From NCBI RefSeq assembly GCF_029278605.1, contig NZ_CP119572.1, positions 248,001 to 312,000 on the forward strand: a stretch of DNA of 64,000 bases, in the 5' to 3' direction. A program made the translations under genes and the position numbers. How positions within the stretch are numbered: the first letter of the stretch is position 1; every line of letters starts with the position of its first letter. The notes below the pieces were generated by a model that was not told where the DNA came from, did not search any database, and saw only the letters and a program-made list of their open reading frames with translations. The DNA comes from Cupriavidus sp. WKF15 (lineage in GTDB: Bacteria; Pseudomonadota; Gammaproteobacteria; Burkholderiales; Burkholderiaceae). Shown one piece after another: positions 20,223 to 28,706 of this stretch.

Positions 20223-21689
20223 TTACCAGCCACCGCCCAGCGCGCGGAACGCGGCCACCGCGGCGCGTGCGTTGTCGGCGCTCACGCGTGCCTGCTGGTC
20301 GCGCGCGGCCAGCAGCTGGCGGTCTTCTTCAAGCACTTCGAACAGGCTGACTGCGCCGCCTTTGTAGGCGTCTTCCGCCGCGCCGCGTGACCGTGCCTGC
20401 GCATCGACCTCCACGGCCAGGTCCTGGCTCTGCAGTGCCAGCTGGGTCAGCGTGACGATGGCGTTTTCCACATCCTCGGTGGCACGCAGCATCGCCTTGC
20501 GATAGACCGCGAGCGCCTCGGCATTGGCGCCGCGCGCCTGGGCCACTTCGGCATCGACGCGGCCGAAATCGAACAGGCGCCAGCGCAGGCCCGCCATGGC
20601 CGCCGGCTGGAACGTGGCCGCGGTGAACATCTTGCCCGCCGACAGGCTTTCAAAACCGAGCAGCGCCGACAGCGAGAGCTTGGGGTAATACTCCGCCGTG
20701 GCCACGCCGATGCGCGCGCTCGACGCCGCCAGCCGGCGTTCGGCCGCGATGACGTCGGGGCGGCGCTCCAGCAGCGCTGCCGGGCCCTGCGCCAGCGGAA
20801 TCTGCGGCACCACAGTGCGTGGACCCAACGCAGCCAGTTCCGCGGCATACGTGCCGGGCACCGCGCCCATCAGCACGTCGAGGCGGTTGAGTTGCGTGTC
20901 GAGCTCGATCTGCAGGGGCGGGATGGTCACCCGGGTTTGCGCGAGCCGCGCTTCGGCCTGTGCCCGTTCGCGCTCGGCGCCGATGCCGTCGGCCAGGCGC
21001 AGCTTCACCAGCTCCAGCAGCCGCGCATTGGTCTGGACCTGCTGCTGCGCAATGGCGATGCGCTGCTGCGCGCCGCGCACGCGGAAGTAGGCGTCGGCGG
21101 CTTCGGCGGCCACCAGTACGCGCACGCCCATGTGTTCGGCCTCGGCGGCCTGGGCTTCGGCGCCGGCGGCCTCCGAGCCGCGCCGCAGGCCGCCGGCGAC
21201 GTCGATCTCCCAACTCGCGCCCGCGCCCACGTTATAGAGCGTGTTGTTGCGCTCGAAGCCGGGGTGGGCGCTGGCCAGCTTGCCGAGCGGGCTTTCCAGC
21301 GACTGGCGCTGCCGCGCGACGCTGGCCGATAGCGATCCTTCCGGCAGCAGCGCGGCGCCAGCGAAATCAGCTGCCGCACGCGCCTGGTCGACGCGCGCCA
21401 CCGACGCGGCCAGGTCCAGGTTCTGCGCAAGCGCGCGCTCGATGATCCGGGTCAGTTCGGGATCGTCGAATCCTTTCCACCAGCTATCCAGCGCGGGGGC
21501 TGCCGTCGCTGCGTCGCGCGTCTGAAAGTCGACGGCATGCGCGTACTTGGCCGGCAGGTCTGCCGGCGGCGTGCGGTAGTCGGGACCGACCGCGCAGGCG
21601 GCCAGGCTGGCGGCCATAGCCGCAGCGGCCAACGCCGCGAGGCCGCGCCCGAAGCGCTGTGCCGGTGGGAAGGGATGCCCTTGCGTCAT
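20223..21689 (-). CDS. NodT-family outer-membrane efflux lipoprotein
   Basis: A 488-residue TolC-like channel. The signal peptide ends in lipobox LAAC (lipidated Cys32), followed by AVGPDYRTPPADLPAKYA. Two OEP repeats carry typical motifs: LIERALAQNLDLAASVARVDQ and LLERRPDVIAAERRLAASSARIGVA. The start MTQGHPF is chosen because gagaggtg lies upstream. It is transcribed away from hxlR2-HlyD-MFS but is presumably the channel of that tripartite pump. Confidence 0.93.
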   Translation of the reverse strand: MTQGHPFPPAQRFGRGLAALAAAAMAASLAACAVGPDYRTPPADLPAKYAHAVDFQTRDAATAAPALDSWWKGFDDPELTRIIERALAQNLDLAASVARVDQARAAADFAGAALLPEGSLSASVARQRQSLESPLGKLASAHPGFERNNTLYNVGAGASWEIDVAGGLRRGSEAAGAEAQAAEAEHMGVRVLVAAEAADAYFRVRGAQQRIAIAQQQVQTNARLLELVKLRLADGIGAERERAQAEARLAQTRVTIPPLQIELDTQLNRLDVLMGAVPGTYAAELAALGPRTVVPQIPLAQGPAALLERRPDVIAAERRLAASSARIGVATAEYYPKLSLSALLGFESLSAGKMFTAATFQPAAMAGLRWRLFDFGRVDAEVAQARGANAEALAVYRKAMLRATEDVENAIVTLTQLALQSQDLAVEVDAQARSRGAAEDAYKGGAVSLFEVLEEDRQLLAARDQQARVSADNARAAVAAFRALGGGW

Positions 21690-21735
21690 TTCATACACCT
21701 CTCGTTCGTGACCTTTGCGACACAATGCAAAATTA

Positions 21736-21778
21736 ACTTGCATGATGCTAGTGACAACTCTAGACTAACTTTCAAGTT
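21736..21778. promoter_or_regulatory. probable HxlR operators in the divergent OMP/hxlR2 region
   Basis: A 17-bp near-perfect palindrome, ACTTGCAT-g-ATGCTAGT (21736-21752, one mismatched pair), is followed by AACTT-tc-AAGTT (21767-21778). The 10-mer cttgcatgat (21737-21746) recurs at 19593-19602 upstream of the other HxlR gene. These are good candidates for a shared HxlR operator. Confidence 0.55.
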
Positions 21779-21811
21779 GATAGCAACCCCCGATTGCAGG
21801 GACTGACGAAC

Positions 21812-22345
21812 ATGCGGAAGAAGCCACTGGACAACGCGCCTTGCCCGATCGCCCGGACCGTGGCGCGTATCGGCGACGCGTGGAGCGTCCTGATCCTGCG
21901 CGAAGCGTTCTACGGTACGGCGCGCTTCGACGAGTTCGAGAAGAGCCTCGGCATCGCGCCGAACATGCTTGCCCGCCGGCTTGGCGCCCTGGTCGAAGAA
22001 GGGCTGCTGGAGCGGCGCAGCTACTGCGAGCGGCCGCCGCGTTTCGAATACGTACTGACGCCACGCGGCCGCGATTTCCGTCCCGTGCTGCTGACCTTGC
22101 TGGCCTGGGGCAACCGCCATTTCGCGCCCGAAGGCGAAAGCATCCAGCTCATCGAACGCGAGACCGGCGCGCGCGCCGAGCCGATGCTGGTCGACGCCGC
22201 CAGCGGGCGCGCGATCACCGAGACCACCCATGTGCTGTTGCCCGGCCCCGCCGCCAGCGAGCGCATGCGCGAGCGACTGTGCCGCGCGGCCGGTGAGCGG
22301 CCCATGCCCCCGGTCAATTCGAATACCCCCGACCCTGAGTGCTGA
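21812..22345 (+). CDS. HxlR-family transcriptional regulator (copy 2)
   Basis: A 177-residue paralogue of the 19668 regulator with CPIARTVARIGDAWSVLILR, the shared core LVEEGLLERR and AWGNRHFAPEGES. The conserved N-terminal cysteine precedes PIAR. The start at ATG 21812 is preferred; an upstream TTG at 21794 lacks a ribosome site. It heads the efflux operon, 11 bases before the HlyD gene, so it probably controls the pump in response to a small electrophile or drug. The inducer is unknown. Confidence 0.9.
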   Translation: MRKKPLDNAPCPIARTVARIGDAWSVLILREAFYGTARFDEFEKSLGIAPNMLARRLGALVEEGLLERRSYCERPPRFEYVLTPRGRDFRPVLLTLLAWGNRHFAPEGESIQLIERETGARAEPMLVDAASGRAITETTHVLLPGPAASERMRERLCRAAGERPMPPVNSNTPDPEC

Positions 22346-22356
22346 AAGGAAGTGCG

Positions 22357-23463
22357 ATGACAAGCAACACCATGACCGAACGCGCGGGCGAGCAGCCCGT
22401 ACCCGCCGTCAGGACGCGGCCCAATCCGAAGCGGCTGCTCGCGGCCGGTGCACTGCTGGTCGCGGGACTGGCTGGCATCGGCTACGGCTATCACTGGTGG
22501 ACGTCCGCGCGCTTCGTGCAAAGTACCGACGATGCTTATGTAGGTGGTGACGTCACCGTGATCGGCGCCAAGGTCGGCGGCTATATCGCCGAGGTCGCGG
22601 TGACGGACAACCAGCAGGTGCATGCGGGCGACGTGCTGGTGCGCATCGATGACCGCGACTATCGCGCCGCGCTGGCCAAGGCCGAGGGCGCGGTAGCCGC
22701 GCAGCAGGCGCTGCTGGAAAACCTGGACGCCACGCAACGGTTGCAGGAAGCCGTCATCGGACAGGCCCGGGCCGGGATCTCGGCCGTCAACGCCGATACC
22801 GTGCGCGCGCGCCAGGACCAGGTGCGCTATGCCAGCCTGGTCGAGAAAGCGGCGGTATCGATCCAGAGTTCGCAGAAGGCCGACGCCGACTACAAGCAGG
22901 CGGTGGCCAACGGCGAGAAGGCGCAGGCCGCGCTGCTGGCGGCGCAGCGTCAGCTCGAGGTGATCGGCACGCAGAAGCTGCAGGCCAGGGCGGCGCTGGC
23001 GCAGGCGATTGCCGAGCGCGACATTGCCAGGCTCAACCTCAGCTATACCGAGTTGCGTGCGCCCGTGGATGGCACGGTCGGCAACCGTCGCGCGCGCGTG
23101 GGCGCCTACGCCGGCAACGGCAGCCAGCTGCTCTCCATCGTGCCGGCCAGTGGACTGTGGGTGGATGCGAATTTCAAGGAAGGCCAGCTCGCGCACATGC
23201 GCGCCGGCATGCCGGTCACGATCGAGGCCGACGTGCTGCCGGGGCGCGTCTTCCACGGCCATGTGACCAGCCTGGCGCCGGCCACCGGCGCGCAGTTCAG
23301 CGTCCTGCCGCCGGAGAACGCCACCGGCAACTTCACGAAGATCGTCCAGCGCGTGCCGGTGCGCATCGAGCTCGACGACAAGGATGCCAGGCTCGGCACC
23401 TTGCGCCCGGGCCTGTCCGTGATCGCGCAGGTCGATACGCGCGCGCCGAAGCAGGTGCAATGA
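22357..23463 (+). CDS. HlyD/EmrA-type membrane-fusion protein
   Basis: A 368-residue periplasmic adaptor with one N-terminal membrane anchor (LLAAGALLVAGLAGIGYGYH). After it come FVQSTDDAYVGGDVTVIGAKVGGYI, an alpha-helical hairpin region, and LSYTELRAPVDGTVGNR. It ends with an OB/beta-barrel part (GLWVDANFKEGQLAHM). Its stop overlaps the MFS start in an ATGA arrangement. It bridges the inner-membrane exporter and the NodT channel. Confidence 0.94.
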   Translation: MTSNTMTERAGEQPVPAVRTRPNPKRLLAAGALLVAGLAGIGYGYHWWTSARFVQSTDDAYVGGDVTVIGAKVGGYIAEVAVTDNQQVHAGDVLVRIDDRDYRAALAKAEGAVAAQQALLENLDATQRLQEAVIGQARAGISAVNADTVRARQDQVRYASLVEKAAVSIQSSQKADADYKQAVANGEKAQAALLAAQRQLEVIGTQKLQARAALAQAIAERDIARLNLSYTELRAPVDGTVGNRRARVGAYAGNGSQLLSIVPASGLWVDANFKEGQLAHMRAGMPVTIEADVLPGRVFHGHVTSLAPATGAQFSVLPPENATGNFTKIVQRVPVRIELDDKDARLGTLRPGLSVIAQVDTRAPKQVQ

Positions 23464-25073
23464 TGAGCACCGCCACCCTGGACCGGCCGGCCGCCGCGCC
23501 AGCTGCCGTACTGCCGTCGCCCGCTGCGCTATCCACATCGGCCAAGGTCTTCGCCTTTGCCACCATGTGCGTGGGCATGTTTATCGCGCTGCTCGACATC
23601 CAGATCGTTTCCGCGTCGCTGCGCGATATCGGTGGCGGCCTCTCGGCGGGCGCCGACGAGACGGTCTGGGTACAGACCAGCTACCTGATCGCGGAGATCA
23701 TCGTCATCCCGCTGTCCGGATGGCTGGCGCGCGTGATGTCGACGCGCTGGCTGTTCGCCGTCTCCGCCGCGGGCTTCACGGTGACCAGCCTGCTGTGCGG
23801 CGTGGCGTGGAATATCCAGAGCATGATCGCGTTCCGCGCGATGCAGGGCTTCCTGGGCGGCTCGATGATCCCGCTGGTGTTCACCACCGCGTTCGCGTTC
23901 TTCGCCGGGCCGCAACGCGTGATCGCCGCGGCGACCATCGGCGCGCTGGCCTCGCTGGCGCCCACGCTCGGCCCGACCATCGGCGGCTGGATTACCGACA
24001 ACTTCTCGTGGCACTGGCTGTTCTTCATCAACCTGGTGCCTGGCGTCTTCGTCACGGTGGCGGTACCGATGCTGGTCAAGGTCGATCAACCCAACTGGAA
24101 ATTGCTGCGCGGTGCGGACTATCTCGGCATGACGCTGATGGCCCTGTTCCTGGGCTGCCTGGAATACACGCTCGAGGAAGGGCCGCGCTGGGACTGGTTT
24201 GGCGACGAGGTGATCCTGGCCACGGCGTGGATTGCGGGCCTGTCAGGGATCGCTTTCCTGTGGCGATCGCTGACCTATGCCAATCCCGTGGTAGACCTGC
24301 GCGCGCTGCGCGACCGAAATTTCGCGCTTGGCTGCTTCTTCTCGTTCGTCACCGGCATCGGCATCTTTGCCACCATCTACCTCACGCCGCTGTTCCTGGG
24401 GCGCGTGCGGGGCTTCAGCGCGCTGGACATCGGCCTTGCCATCTTCTCGACCGGCGTGTTCCAGGTTGCGTCGATTCCGTTCTATGCGTTCCTGGCCAAC
24501 CGGGTCGACCTGCGCTGGCTGATGATGTTCGGTCTCGGGCTGTTCGCGCTGTCGATGTGGTTCTTCGCCCCGATCACGCACGACTGGGGTGGTGCGGAAC
24601 TGCTGTTGCCGCAGGCGCTGCGCGGCATGGCGCAGCAGTTCGCGGTGGCACCGACGGTCACGCTGACACTGGGCAGCCTGCCGCCGGAGCGGCTCAAGCT
24701 GGCGTCCGGGCTGTTCAACCTGATGCGCAATCTTGGTGGGGCCATCGGCATCGCGGCCTGCGCCACGGTGCTTAATGACCGCGGCAATCTGCATTTCCTG
24801 CGCGAGGCGGAACACCTGAATATCCGCAATGAGGCGATGGGGGCGTTGCTGCAGGGTGTCGGCAACCAGATGCTCGCGGCAGGCCACGATTTCGCCGACG
24901 CGCAGAGCGCGGCGCTCCGGCAATTGTGGGCACTGGCCTGGCGCGAAGCGCAGACGCAGACGTTCAGTGACGCGTTCCTGATCGTCATGGCGTGCTTCGT
25001 GATCGCCACGGCGATGGCGCCGCTGATGCGCAAGGTCGCGCCGCCGAAGGCGCCATCGGCCGATGCGCACTGA
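23460..25073 (+). CDS. DHA2-family (EmrB-like) MFS multidrug exporter
   Basis: A 537-residue inner-membrane transporter with about 14 segments, the DHA2 count. MFIALLDIQIVSASLRDIGGG is the segment-1 motif, and ETVWVQTSYLIAEIIVIPLSG and RAMQGFLGGSMIPLV follow. The C-terminal half ends PLMRKVAPPK. Two adjacent ATGs (23460 and 23463) can start it; the first overlaps the adaptor stop. It is a proton-driven exporter; substrate is unknown. Confidence 0.94.
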   Translation: MMSTATLDRPAAAPAAVLPSPAALSTSAKVFAFATMCVGMFIALLDIQIVSASLRDIGGGLSAGADETVWVQTSYLIAEIIVIPLSGWLARVMSTRWLFAVSAAGFTVTSLLCGVAWNIQSMIAFRAMQGFLGGSMIPLVFTTAFAFFAGPQRVIAAATIGALASLAPTLGPTIGGWITDNFSWHWLFFINLVPGVFVTVAVPMLVKVDQPNWKLLRGADYLGMTLMALFLGCLEYTLEEGPRWDWFGDEVILATAWIAGLSGIAFLWRSLTYANPVVDLRALRDRNFALGCFFSFVTGIGIFATIYLTPLFLGRVRGFSALDIGLAIFSTGVFQVASIPFYAFLANRVDLRWLMMFGLGLFALSMWFFAPITHDWGGAELLLPQALRGMAQQFAVAPTVTLTLGSLPPERLKLASGLFNLMRNLGGAIGIAACATVLNDRGNLHFLREAEHLNIRNEAMGALLQGVGNQMLAAGHDFADAQSAALRQLWALAWREAQTQTFSDAFLIVMACFVIATAMAPLMRKVAPPKAPSADAH

Positions 25074-25103
25074 GACTGAGCGACAAGACCCGGAGTTCCC
25101 GCC

Positions 25104-25307
25104 ATGAAGCCTTACCGCATGATGCAATTGACCTGTGCAGCAATGCTGGCCTTGTCCGCCTTCACCATGGCGCGTGCCGACACTGACCGGCCGCGCCAGA
25201 CCGGCGTGTCCTGCGCGCACGCCGGCAATACCTACTGCTCGGCGCCGCAGCCAGCTGCCGATGCCGCGTCGCAAACGGCGCGGACTGGCACGCGGGCGGA
25301 AGACTGA
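25104..25307 (+). CDS. small exported protein, unknown
   Basis: A 67-residue hypothetical with a convincing signal peptide (MMQLTCAAMLALSAFTMARA, cleavage after ARA). The mature part is about 41 residues, polar, with two cysteines (SCAHAG and YCSAP) that could form a disulfide. It starts 30 bases after the MFS gene behind ccggag, so it is probably the last gene of the efflux operon. I do not recognise the family. Confidence 0.55.
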   Translation: MKPYRMMQLTCAAMLALSAFTMARADTDRPRQTGVSCAHAGNTYCSAPQPAADAASQTARTGTRAED

Positions 25308-25342
25308 CGGATCTCTTGCGTGCAGGAATCCGATCCCAAAAA

Positions 25343-26344
25343 TCATACATGGACCTCGCCGCGCGGGTGGCGGATTGCCTGACAGGCGGCGTCTGCGACT
25401 TGTGACTTGCGCGCGCCGCGGCGCAACGCCGGGTGCCCGTCCAGCACTTCGTGCACGAGCGTCACGAAGGCCCGTGCGGCCGGCGACAACGAGTGGCCGG
25501 CAAGCGACACCACGCCATAGGGCGCGCGCAGATCCGTGGCGGGACGCAGCGGCAGTGCGACCGCCTGCCGGTCTGCCTGCAGGCCTGCCATCATGGCGCG
25601 CGGCACCAGTACCACGGTGTCGGTCGATAACATCAGCGTGCGCAGCGCATGCATGTCGTCGCACGTGACGGTCAGCATGCTGCCGGGCGCGCCTTGCGCA
25701 TTGCGCTGGTCTTCGGCGAGCCTGCGGCTGAAGAACTCGCTGATGCCGTAGGGCAGGCGCGGCCCTGCCACCGGGTATGCGGTCAGCGCGGCCAGGTTGA
25801 CTGCGCGGCGGCGGGCAAGCGGGTGCGTGCCGCGCACGAAGAACGCCGTCTGCAGCGCAGGCAAGCGCTCGATCTGCAGGTGTGGCAGTTGCGCCAGGCT
25901 CTGGCTCTCGCCGACGAAGACATCAAGCCGCTCCGCCTCCAGCGATTTCAGCATGGTGCGCGTGTCGGCGGTTTCCAGGTCGATGCGCAGCGTGGGGTGG
26001 CGCGCGACCAGCGCCGCGAGCACCGGCTCCAGCAGGAACGAGGCCGCGAATGGCCCGAAGCCGATGCGGATCTCACCGATCTCGACGTCCTGCAGCATCT
26101 GCAGGTCGCGCCTGAGTTCGCGGCCTTCACGCAGCATGCGCCGCGCGCGTTCGAGCACCATCGTGCCAGCCGCTGTCGGCCGGGCCTTGCCGTAGCCGCG
26201 GTCCACCAGCGCGCCCAGGTCGGCTTCGAGCGTCTGGATGCTGCGTGTCAGCGCCGGTTGCGACAGGTGCAGTGCATCGGCCGCGCGCGCGAAGCTGCCT
26301 TGCTCGATCAGCGTGACGAAGTGATGGAGTTGGCGCAAGCTCAT
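25343..26344 (-). CDS. LysR-family transcriptional regulator
   Basis: A 333-residue regulator with the N-terminal HTH LRQLHHFVTLIEQGSFARAA and LHLSQPALTRSIQTLEADLG. A two-lobed periplasmic-binding-like effector domain follows. It is divergent from a Bug receptor gene with 117 bp between, so it probably controls that receptor. The intergenic DNA contains ATGCAT (26359-26364) and TTGCAT (26381-26386), the only symmetric element I could find there. The ligand is unknown. Confidence 0.92.
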   Translation of the reverse strand: MSLRQLHHFVTLIEQGSFARAADALHLSQPALTRSIQTLEADLGALVDRGYGKARPTAAGTMVLERARRMLREGRELRRDLQMLQDVEIGEIRIGFGPFAASFLLEPVLAALVARHPTLRIDLETADTRTMLKSLEAERLDVFVGESQSLAQLPHLQIERLPALQTAFFVRGTHPLARRRAVNLAALTAYPVAGPRLPYGISEFFSRRLAEDQRNAQGAPGSMLTVTCDDMHALRTLMLSTDTVVLVPRAMMAGLQADRQAVALPLRPATDLRAPYGVVSLAGHSLSPAARAFVTLVHEVLDGHPALRRGARKSQVADAACQAIRHPRGEVHV

Positions 26345-26461
26345 GAAATTTAGTATTTATGCATGGAAATCTGAAAAATATTGCATTGGACGTATTTTCT
26401 CAAGCCGCGTAGCTTGTCTCCAGACCAAGAAAACCAAGTACATCCATACCGGAGACAAGGC

Positions 26462-27442
26462 ATGAACCGACGTACGCTGCTGGCGTTCACCCTGAGTGGC
26501 AGCATCACCCTTTTCGCCGCCCCGGCGCATGCGCAAAACTATCCCGCCAAGCCGATCCGCATCGTGGTGCCCTATGTCGCGGGCGGCGGGACCGATACGG
26601 TGGCGCGCGCGCTCGCCGAGAAGCTCGGCAAGCGGCTCGGCCAGCCGGTGGTGGTGGACAACAAGGCCGGCGCCTCGGGCATCATCGGCACGGACGCCGT
26701 GGCCAAGGCCACGCCGGACGGCTACACACTGCTGGTGACCATCACCCAGACCGTCCTGACCAACCAGTTCCTGTTTGCCAAGCTGCCCTACGATCCGCGC
26801 AAGGACCTGTCGATGGTCAGCGTGCTGGCGGATGCGCAGCTCGTGCTGGTGACGAATCCGTCCTTGCCGGCGCGCACGCCGCGCGAGCTGGGCGACTATG
26901 CGCGCACGCGGCCGGGCAAGGTGAGCTATGCATCGTGGGGCATGGGATCCTATTCGCATCTGAGCGGCGCGTACTTCAGCAAGCTTACGCATGCCGAGTC
27001 CACGCACGTGCCCTACAAGGGCGAGGCGCCGATGCTGCAGGACCTGTTGGGCGGCCAGGTCCAGTTCGGCTTCGCGAGCATCCTCACGGCCAAGCCCTAT
27101 ATCCAGAGCGGCAAGCTCAATGCGCTCGCGGTGACGGGCACGCAACGCAGCGGCGTATTGCCCGACCTGCCTACCTTCGCGGAACTGGGCATGAACGACA
27201 GTGCGTTCAAGACGGTGGGCTGGATCGGCATGGCCGCACCCGTCGGCGTGCCGCCGGCGATCACCGCGAAGCTGGAGGAAGAAGTGCGCGCGATCCTGCA
27301 GACACCGGACATGCAGTCGCGCATGGTGTCGCTGGGCCTGCGCCCGCTGGGCAGCACGCCGGCCGAGGCACAGGCGATCTTCGCGCGCGACTGGCCCGTG
27401 CTTAAGATGCTGGTGGCGGACTCGGGGGCGAAGCTCGACTGA
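26462..27442 (+). CDS. Bug-family tripartite tricarboxylate receptor
   Basis: A 326-residue periplasmic binding protein. The signal peptide ends APAHAQ; the mature start YPAKPIRIVVPYVAGGGTD is the Bug signature. VVVDNKAGASGIIGTDAVAKA and THVPYKGEAPMLQDLLGGQV are the other family blocks. A ggagacaagg ribosome site precedes the ATG. No TctAB membrane genes are adjacent, as is usual for the many orphan Bug receptors of this group. The ligand is probably a carboxylate but is not readable from sequence. Confidence 0.93.
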   Translation: MNRRTLLAFTLSGSITLFAAPAHAQNYPAKPIRIVVPYVAGGGTDTVARALAEKLGKRLGQPVVVDNKAGASGIIGTDAVAKATPDGYTLLVTITQTVLTNQFLFAKLPYDPRKDLSMVSVLADAQLVLVTNPSLPARTPRELGDYARTRPGKVSYASWGMGSYSHLSGAYFSKLTHAESTHVPYKGEAPMLQDLLGGQVQFGFASILTAKPYIQSGKLNALAVTGTQRSGVLPDLPTFAELGMNDSAFKTVGWIGMAAPVGVPPAITAKLEEEVRAILQTPDMQSRMVSLGLRPLGSTPAEAQAIFARDWPVLKMLVADSGAKLD

Positions 27443-27773
27443 TATGAAGCCTGAAGCGCCTTGTCTGCTGCATGACTTCGCCATCTTCTCGTCGAAAAGA
27501 GCTGACGTTGCGGCCGGTCTTTTCGATGGCATGGGCCGGCTGATTCGCAGTTACGGTGCCTCACGTAATTTCTGCGGATTGATAATCGCGGCGAAAATCA
27601 GAACCATACGCATTCTCGATAATCGATGCGGCAAATGGCGATTCCCCGCGCATTTTGTCGTGCCGCTTGATGTCGCGCCAATCATGGCTACCATGAAAAT
27701 AGGCCGGCGCCCAAGCCGGAATGATGGAACAAGGAGAAACAGGATTTTCAGCCCCGGGGGATGGGAATAAGCC
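27443..27773. promoter_or_regulatory. 331-bp gene-free region upstream of bacterioferritin
   Basis: No supportable gene is present. Two GATAATCG octamers (27581-27588 and 27618-27625) and the palindrome TCGAT-a-ATCGA (27616-27626) lie about 150-190 bp upstream of bfr, and could be iron-responsive (Fur-like) half sites. A possible sigma-70 pair is TTGATG (27667-27672) and TACCAT (27689-27694) with a 16-base spacer. All of these are tentative. Confidence 0.35.
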
Positions 27774-28250
27774 ATGAAAACGGACAAGAAGGTCATCCAG
27801 CTCCTCAACGCCCAGCTCAAGCATGAACTGACCGCGATCAACCAGTATTTCCTGCACGCGCGCATGTACCGGCACTGGGGCATCAATGCGCTCGGCAAGC
27901 ACGAATACGAGGAATCGATCGAGGAAATGAAGCATGCCGACAAGCTGATCGAGCGCATCCTGCTGCTCGACGGCCTGCCGAATCTGCAGGACCTCGACAA
28001 ACTGCTGCTCGGCGAAAACACCGAGGAAATGCTGGCCTGCGACCTCAAGCTGGAACAGGTTTCACAGGCCAGCTGCAAGGATGCGATCAAGTACTTCGAA
28101 TCGGTGGGCGATTACGTTTCGCGCGAGGTCGTGGTCGACATCCTGGAAGCGACCGAAGCGCATATCGACTGGATCGAATCGCAGATCGAACTGATCGGCA
28201 AGGTAGGCATCCAGAACTACATCCAGTCCGGCATGGGCGGCGTCGAGTAG
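27774..28250 (+). CDS. bfr: bacterioferritin with altered ferroxidase ligand
   Basis: A 158-residue iron-storage subunit, the same length as E. coli Bfr, forming a 24-mer shell with haem at subunit interfaces. The haem ligand Met52 (EEMKHADKLIERIL) is present. Of the six diiron ligands Glu18, Glu51, His54, Glu94 and His130 are present, but position 127 is Thr (LEATEAHIDW, where E. coli has LRDEEGHIDW). It is therefore a true bacterioferritin with a possibly impaired ferroxidase centre. It is monocistronic, with no Bfd-type ferredoxin in the window. Confidence 0.95.
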   Translation: MKTDKKVIQLLNAQLKHELTAINQYFLHARMYRHWGINALGKHEYEESIEEMKHADKLIERILLLDGLPNLQDLDKLLLGENTEEMLACDLKLEQVSQASCKDAIKYFESVGDYVSREVVVDILEATEAHIDWIESQIELIGKVGIQNYIQSGMGGVE

Positions 28251-28339
28251 CCGCGCCGCGCGCACGACGCCTGCAGACTTTCCGATTTCCCGCTACACTG
28301 CGCCCCGCAACACAATTTGTCCCCGGACCTTTCGTCCAC

Positions 28340-28414
28340 GGCGGGGTGGCAGAGTGGTGATGCAACGGCCTGCAAAGCCGTTTACGACGGTTCGATTCCG
28401 TATCCCCGCCTCCA
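28340..28414 (+). tRNA. tRNA-Cys (GCA)
   Basis: A 75-base cloverleaf with acceptor arms ggcgggg (28340-28346) and ccccgcc (28404-28410), discriminator T and encoded CCA (28412-28414). The anticodon loop is cctgcaaag, giving anticodon GCA, and the T-loop is ttcgatt. Confidence 0.95.
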
Positions 28415-28550
28415 GTTTCCTTCGGCGCGCTTCAACGCCGGATGCTCGCGGTGCCGTGAAGCGGCGCCCGCACTCTTTTTTCCCCTTTGCATATCACCTC
28501 TCCGGGAGCCATGCCTGTACCTCGCATCGATTGCAGGCGACCGGTTTACG

Positions 28551-28573
28551 CGTTGTTCCCGTCTGGAACAACG
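28551..28573. repeat. 9-bp perfect inverted repeat in the tRNA/GNAT spacer
   Basis: cgttgttcc (28551-28559) and ggaacaacg (28565-28573) flank a five-base spacer. The rest of the 292-bp spacer (28415-28706) holds no recognised gene. With no T-run following, it could be an operator for the downstream GNAT or an RNA hairpin. Confidence 0.5.
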
Positions 28574-28706
28574 CCGCTGTTTGAGGTACTGTGACGGCGC
28601 GGCCGCGCGTCGACGCACGAAGTGCGCTTCACGCTGCGGCAGTGACAACCATGCAGGGCTTCCGTGGTGTTGCCGTATTCAAGTGACGCAAAAATAGAGG
28701 CTCCAG

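Noticed and set aside
21794..21811. TTG start for the second HxlR regulator
   Set aside because: It adds six unconserved residues and lacks a ribosome site; the ATG at 21812 aligns with the first HxlR protein.
27443..27773. Open frames in the spacer between the Bug receptor and bacterioferritin
   Set aside because: None has a ribosome site, domain or GC-skewed codon use. The region is less GC-rich than neighbouring genes, consistent with regulatory DNA.
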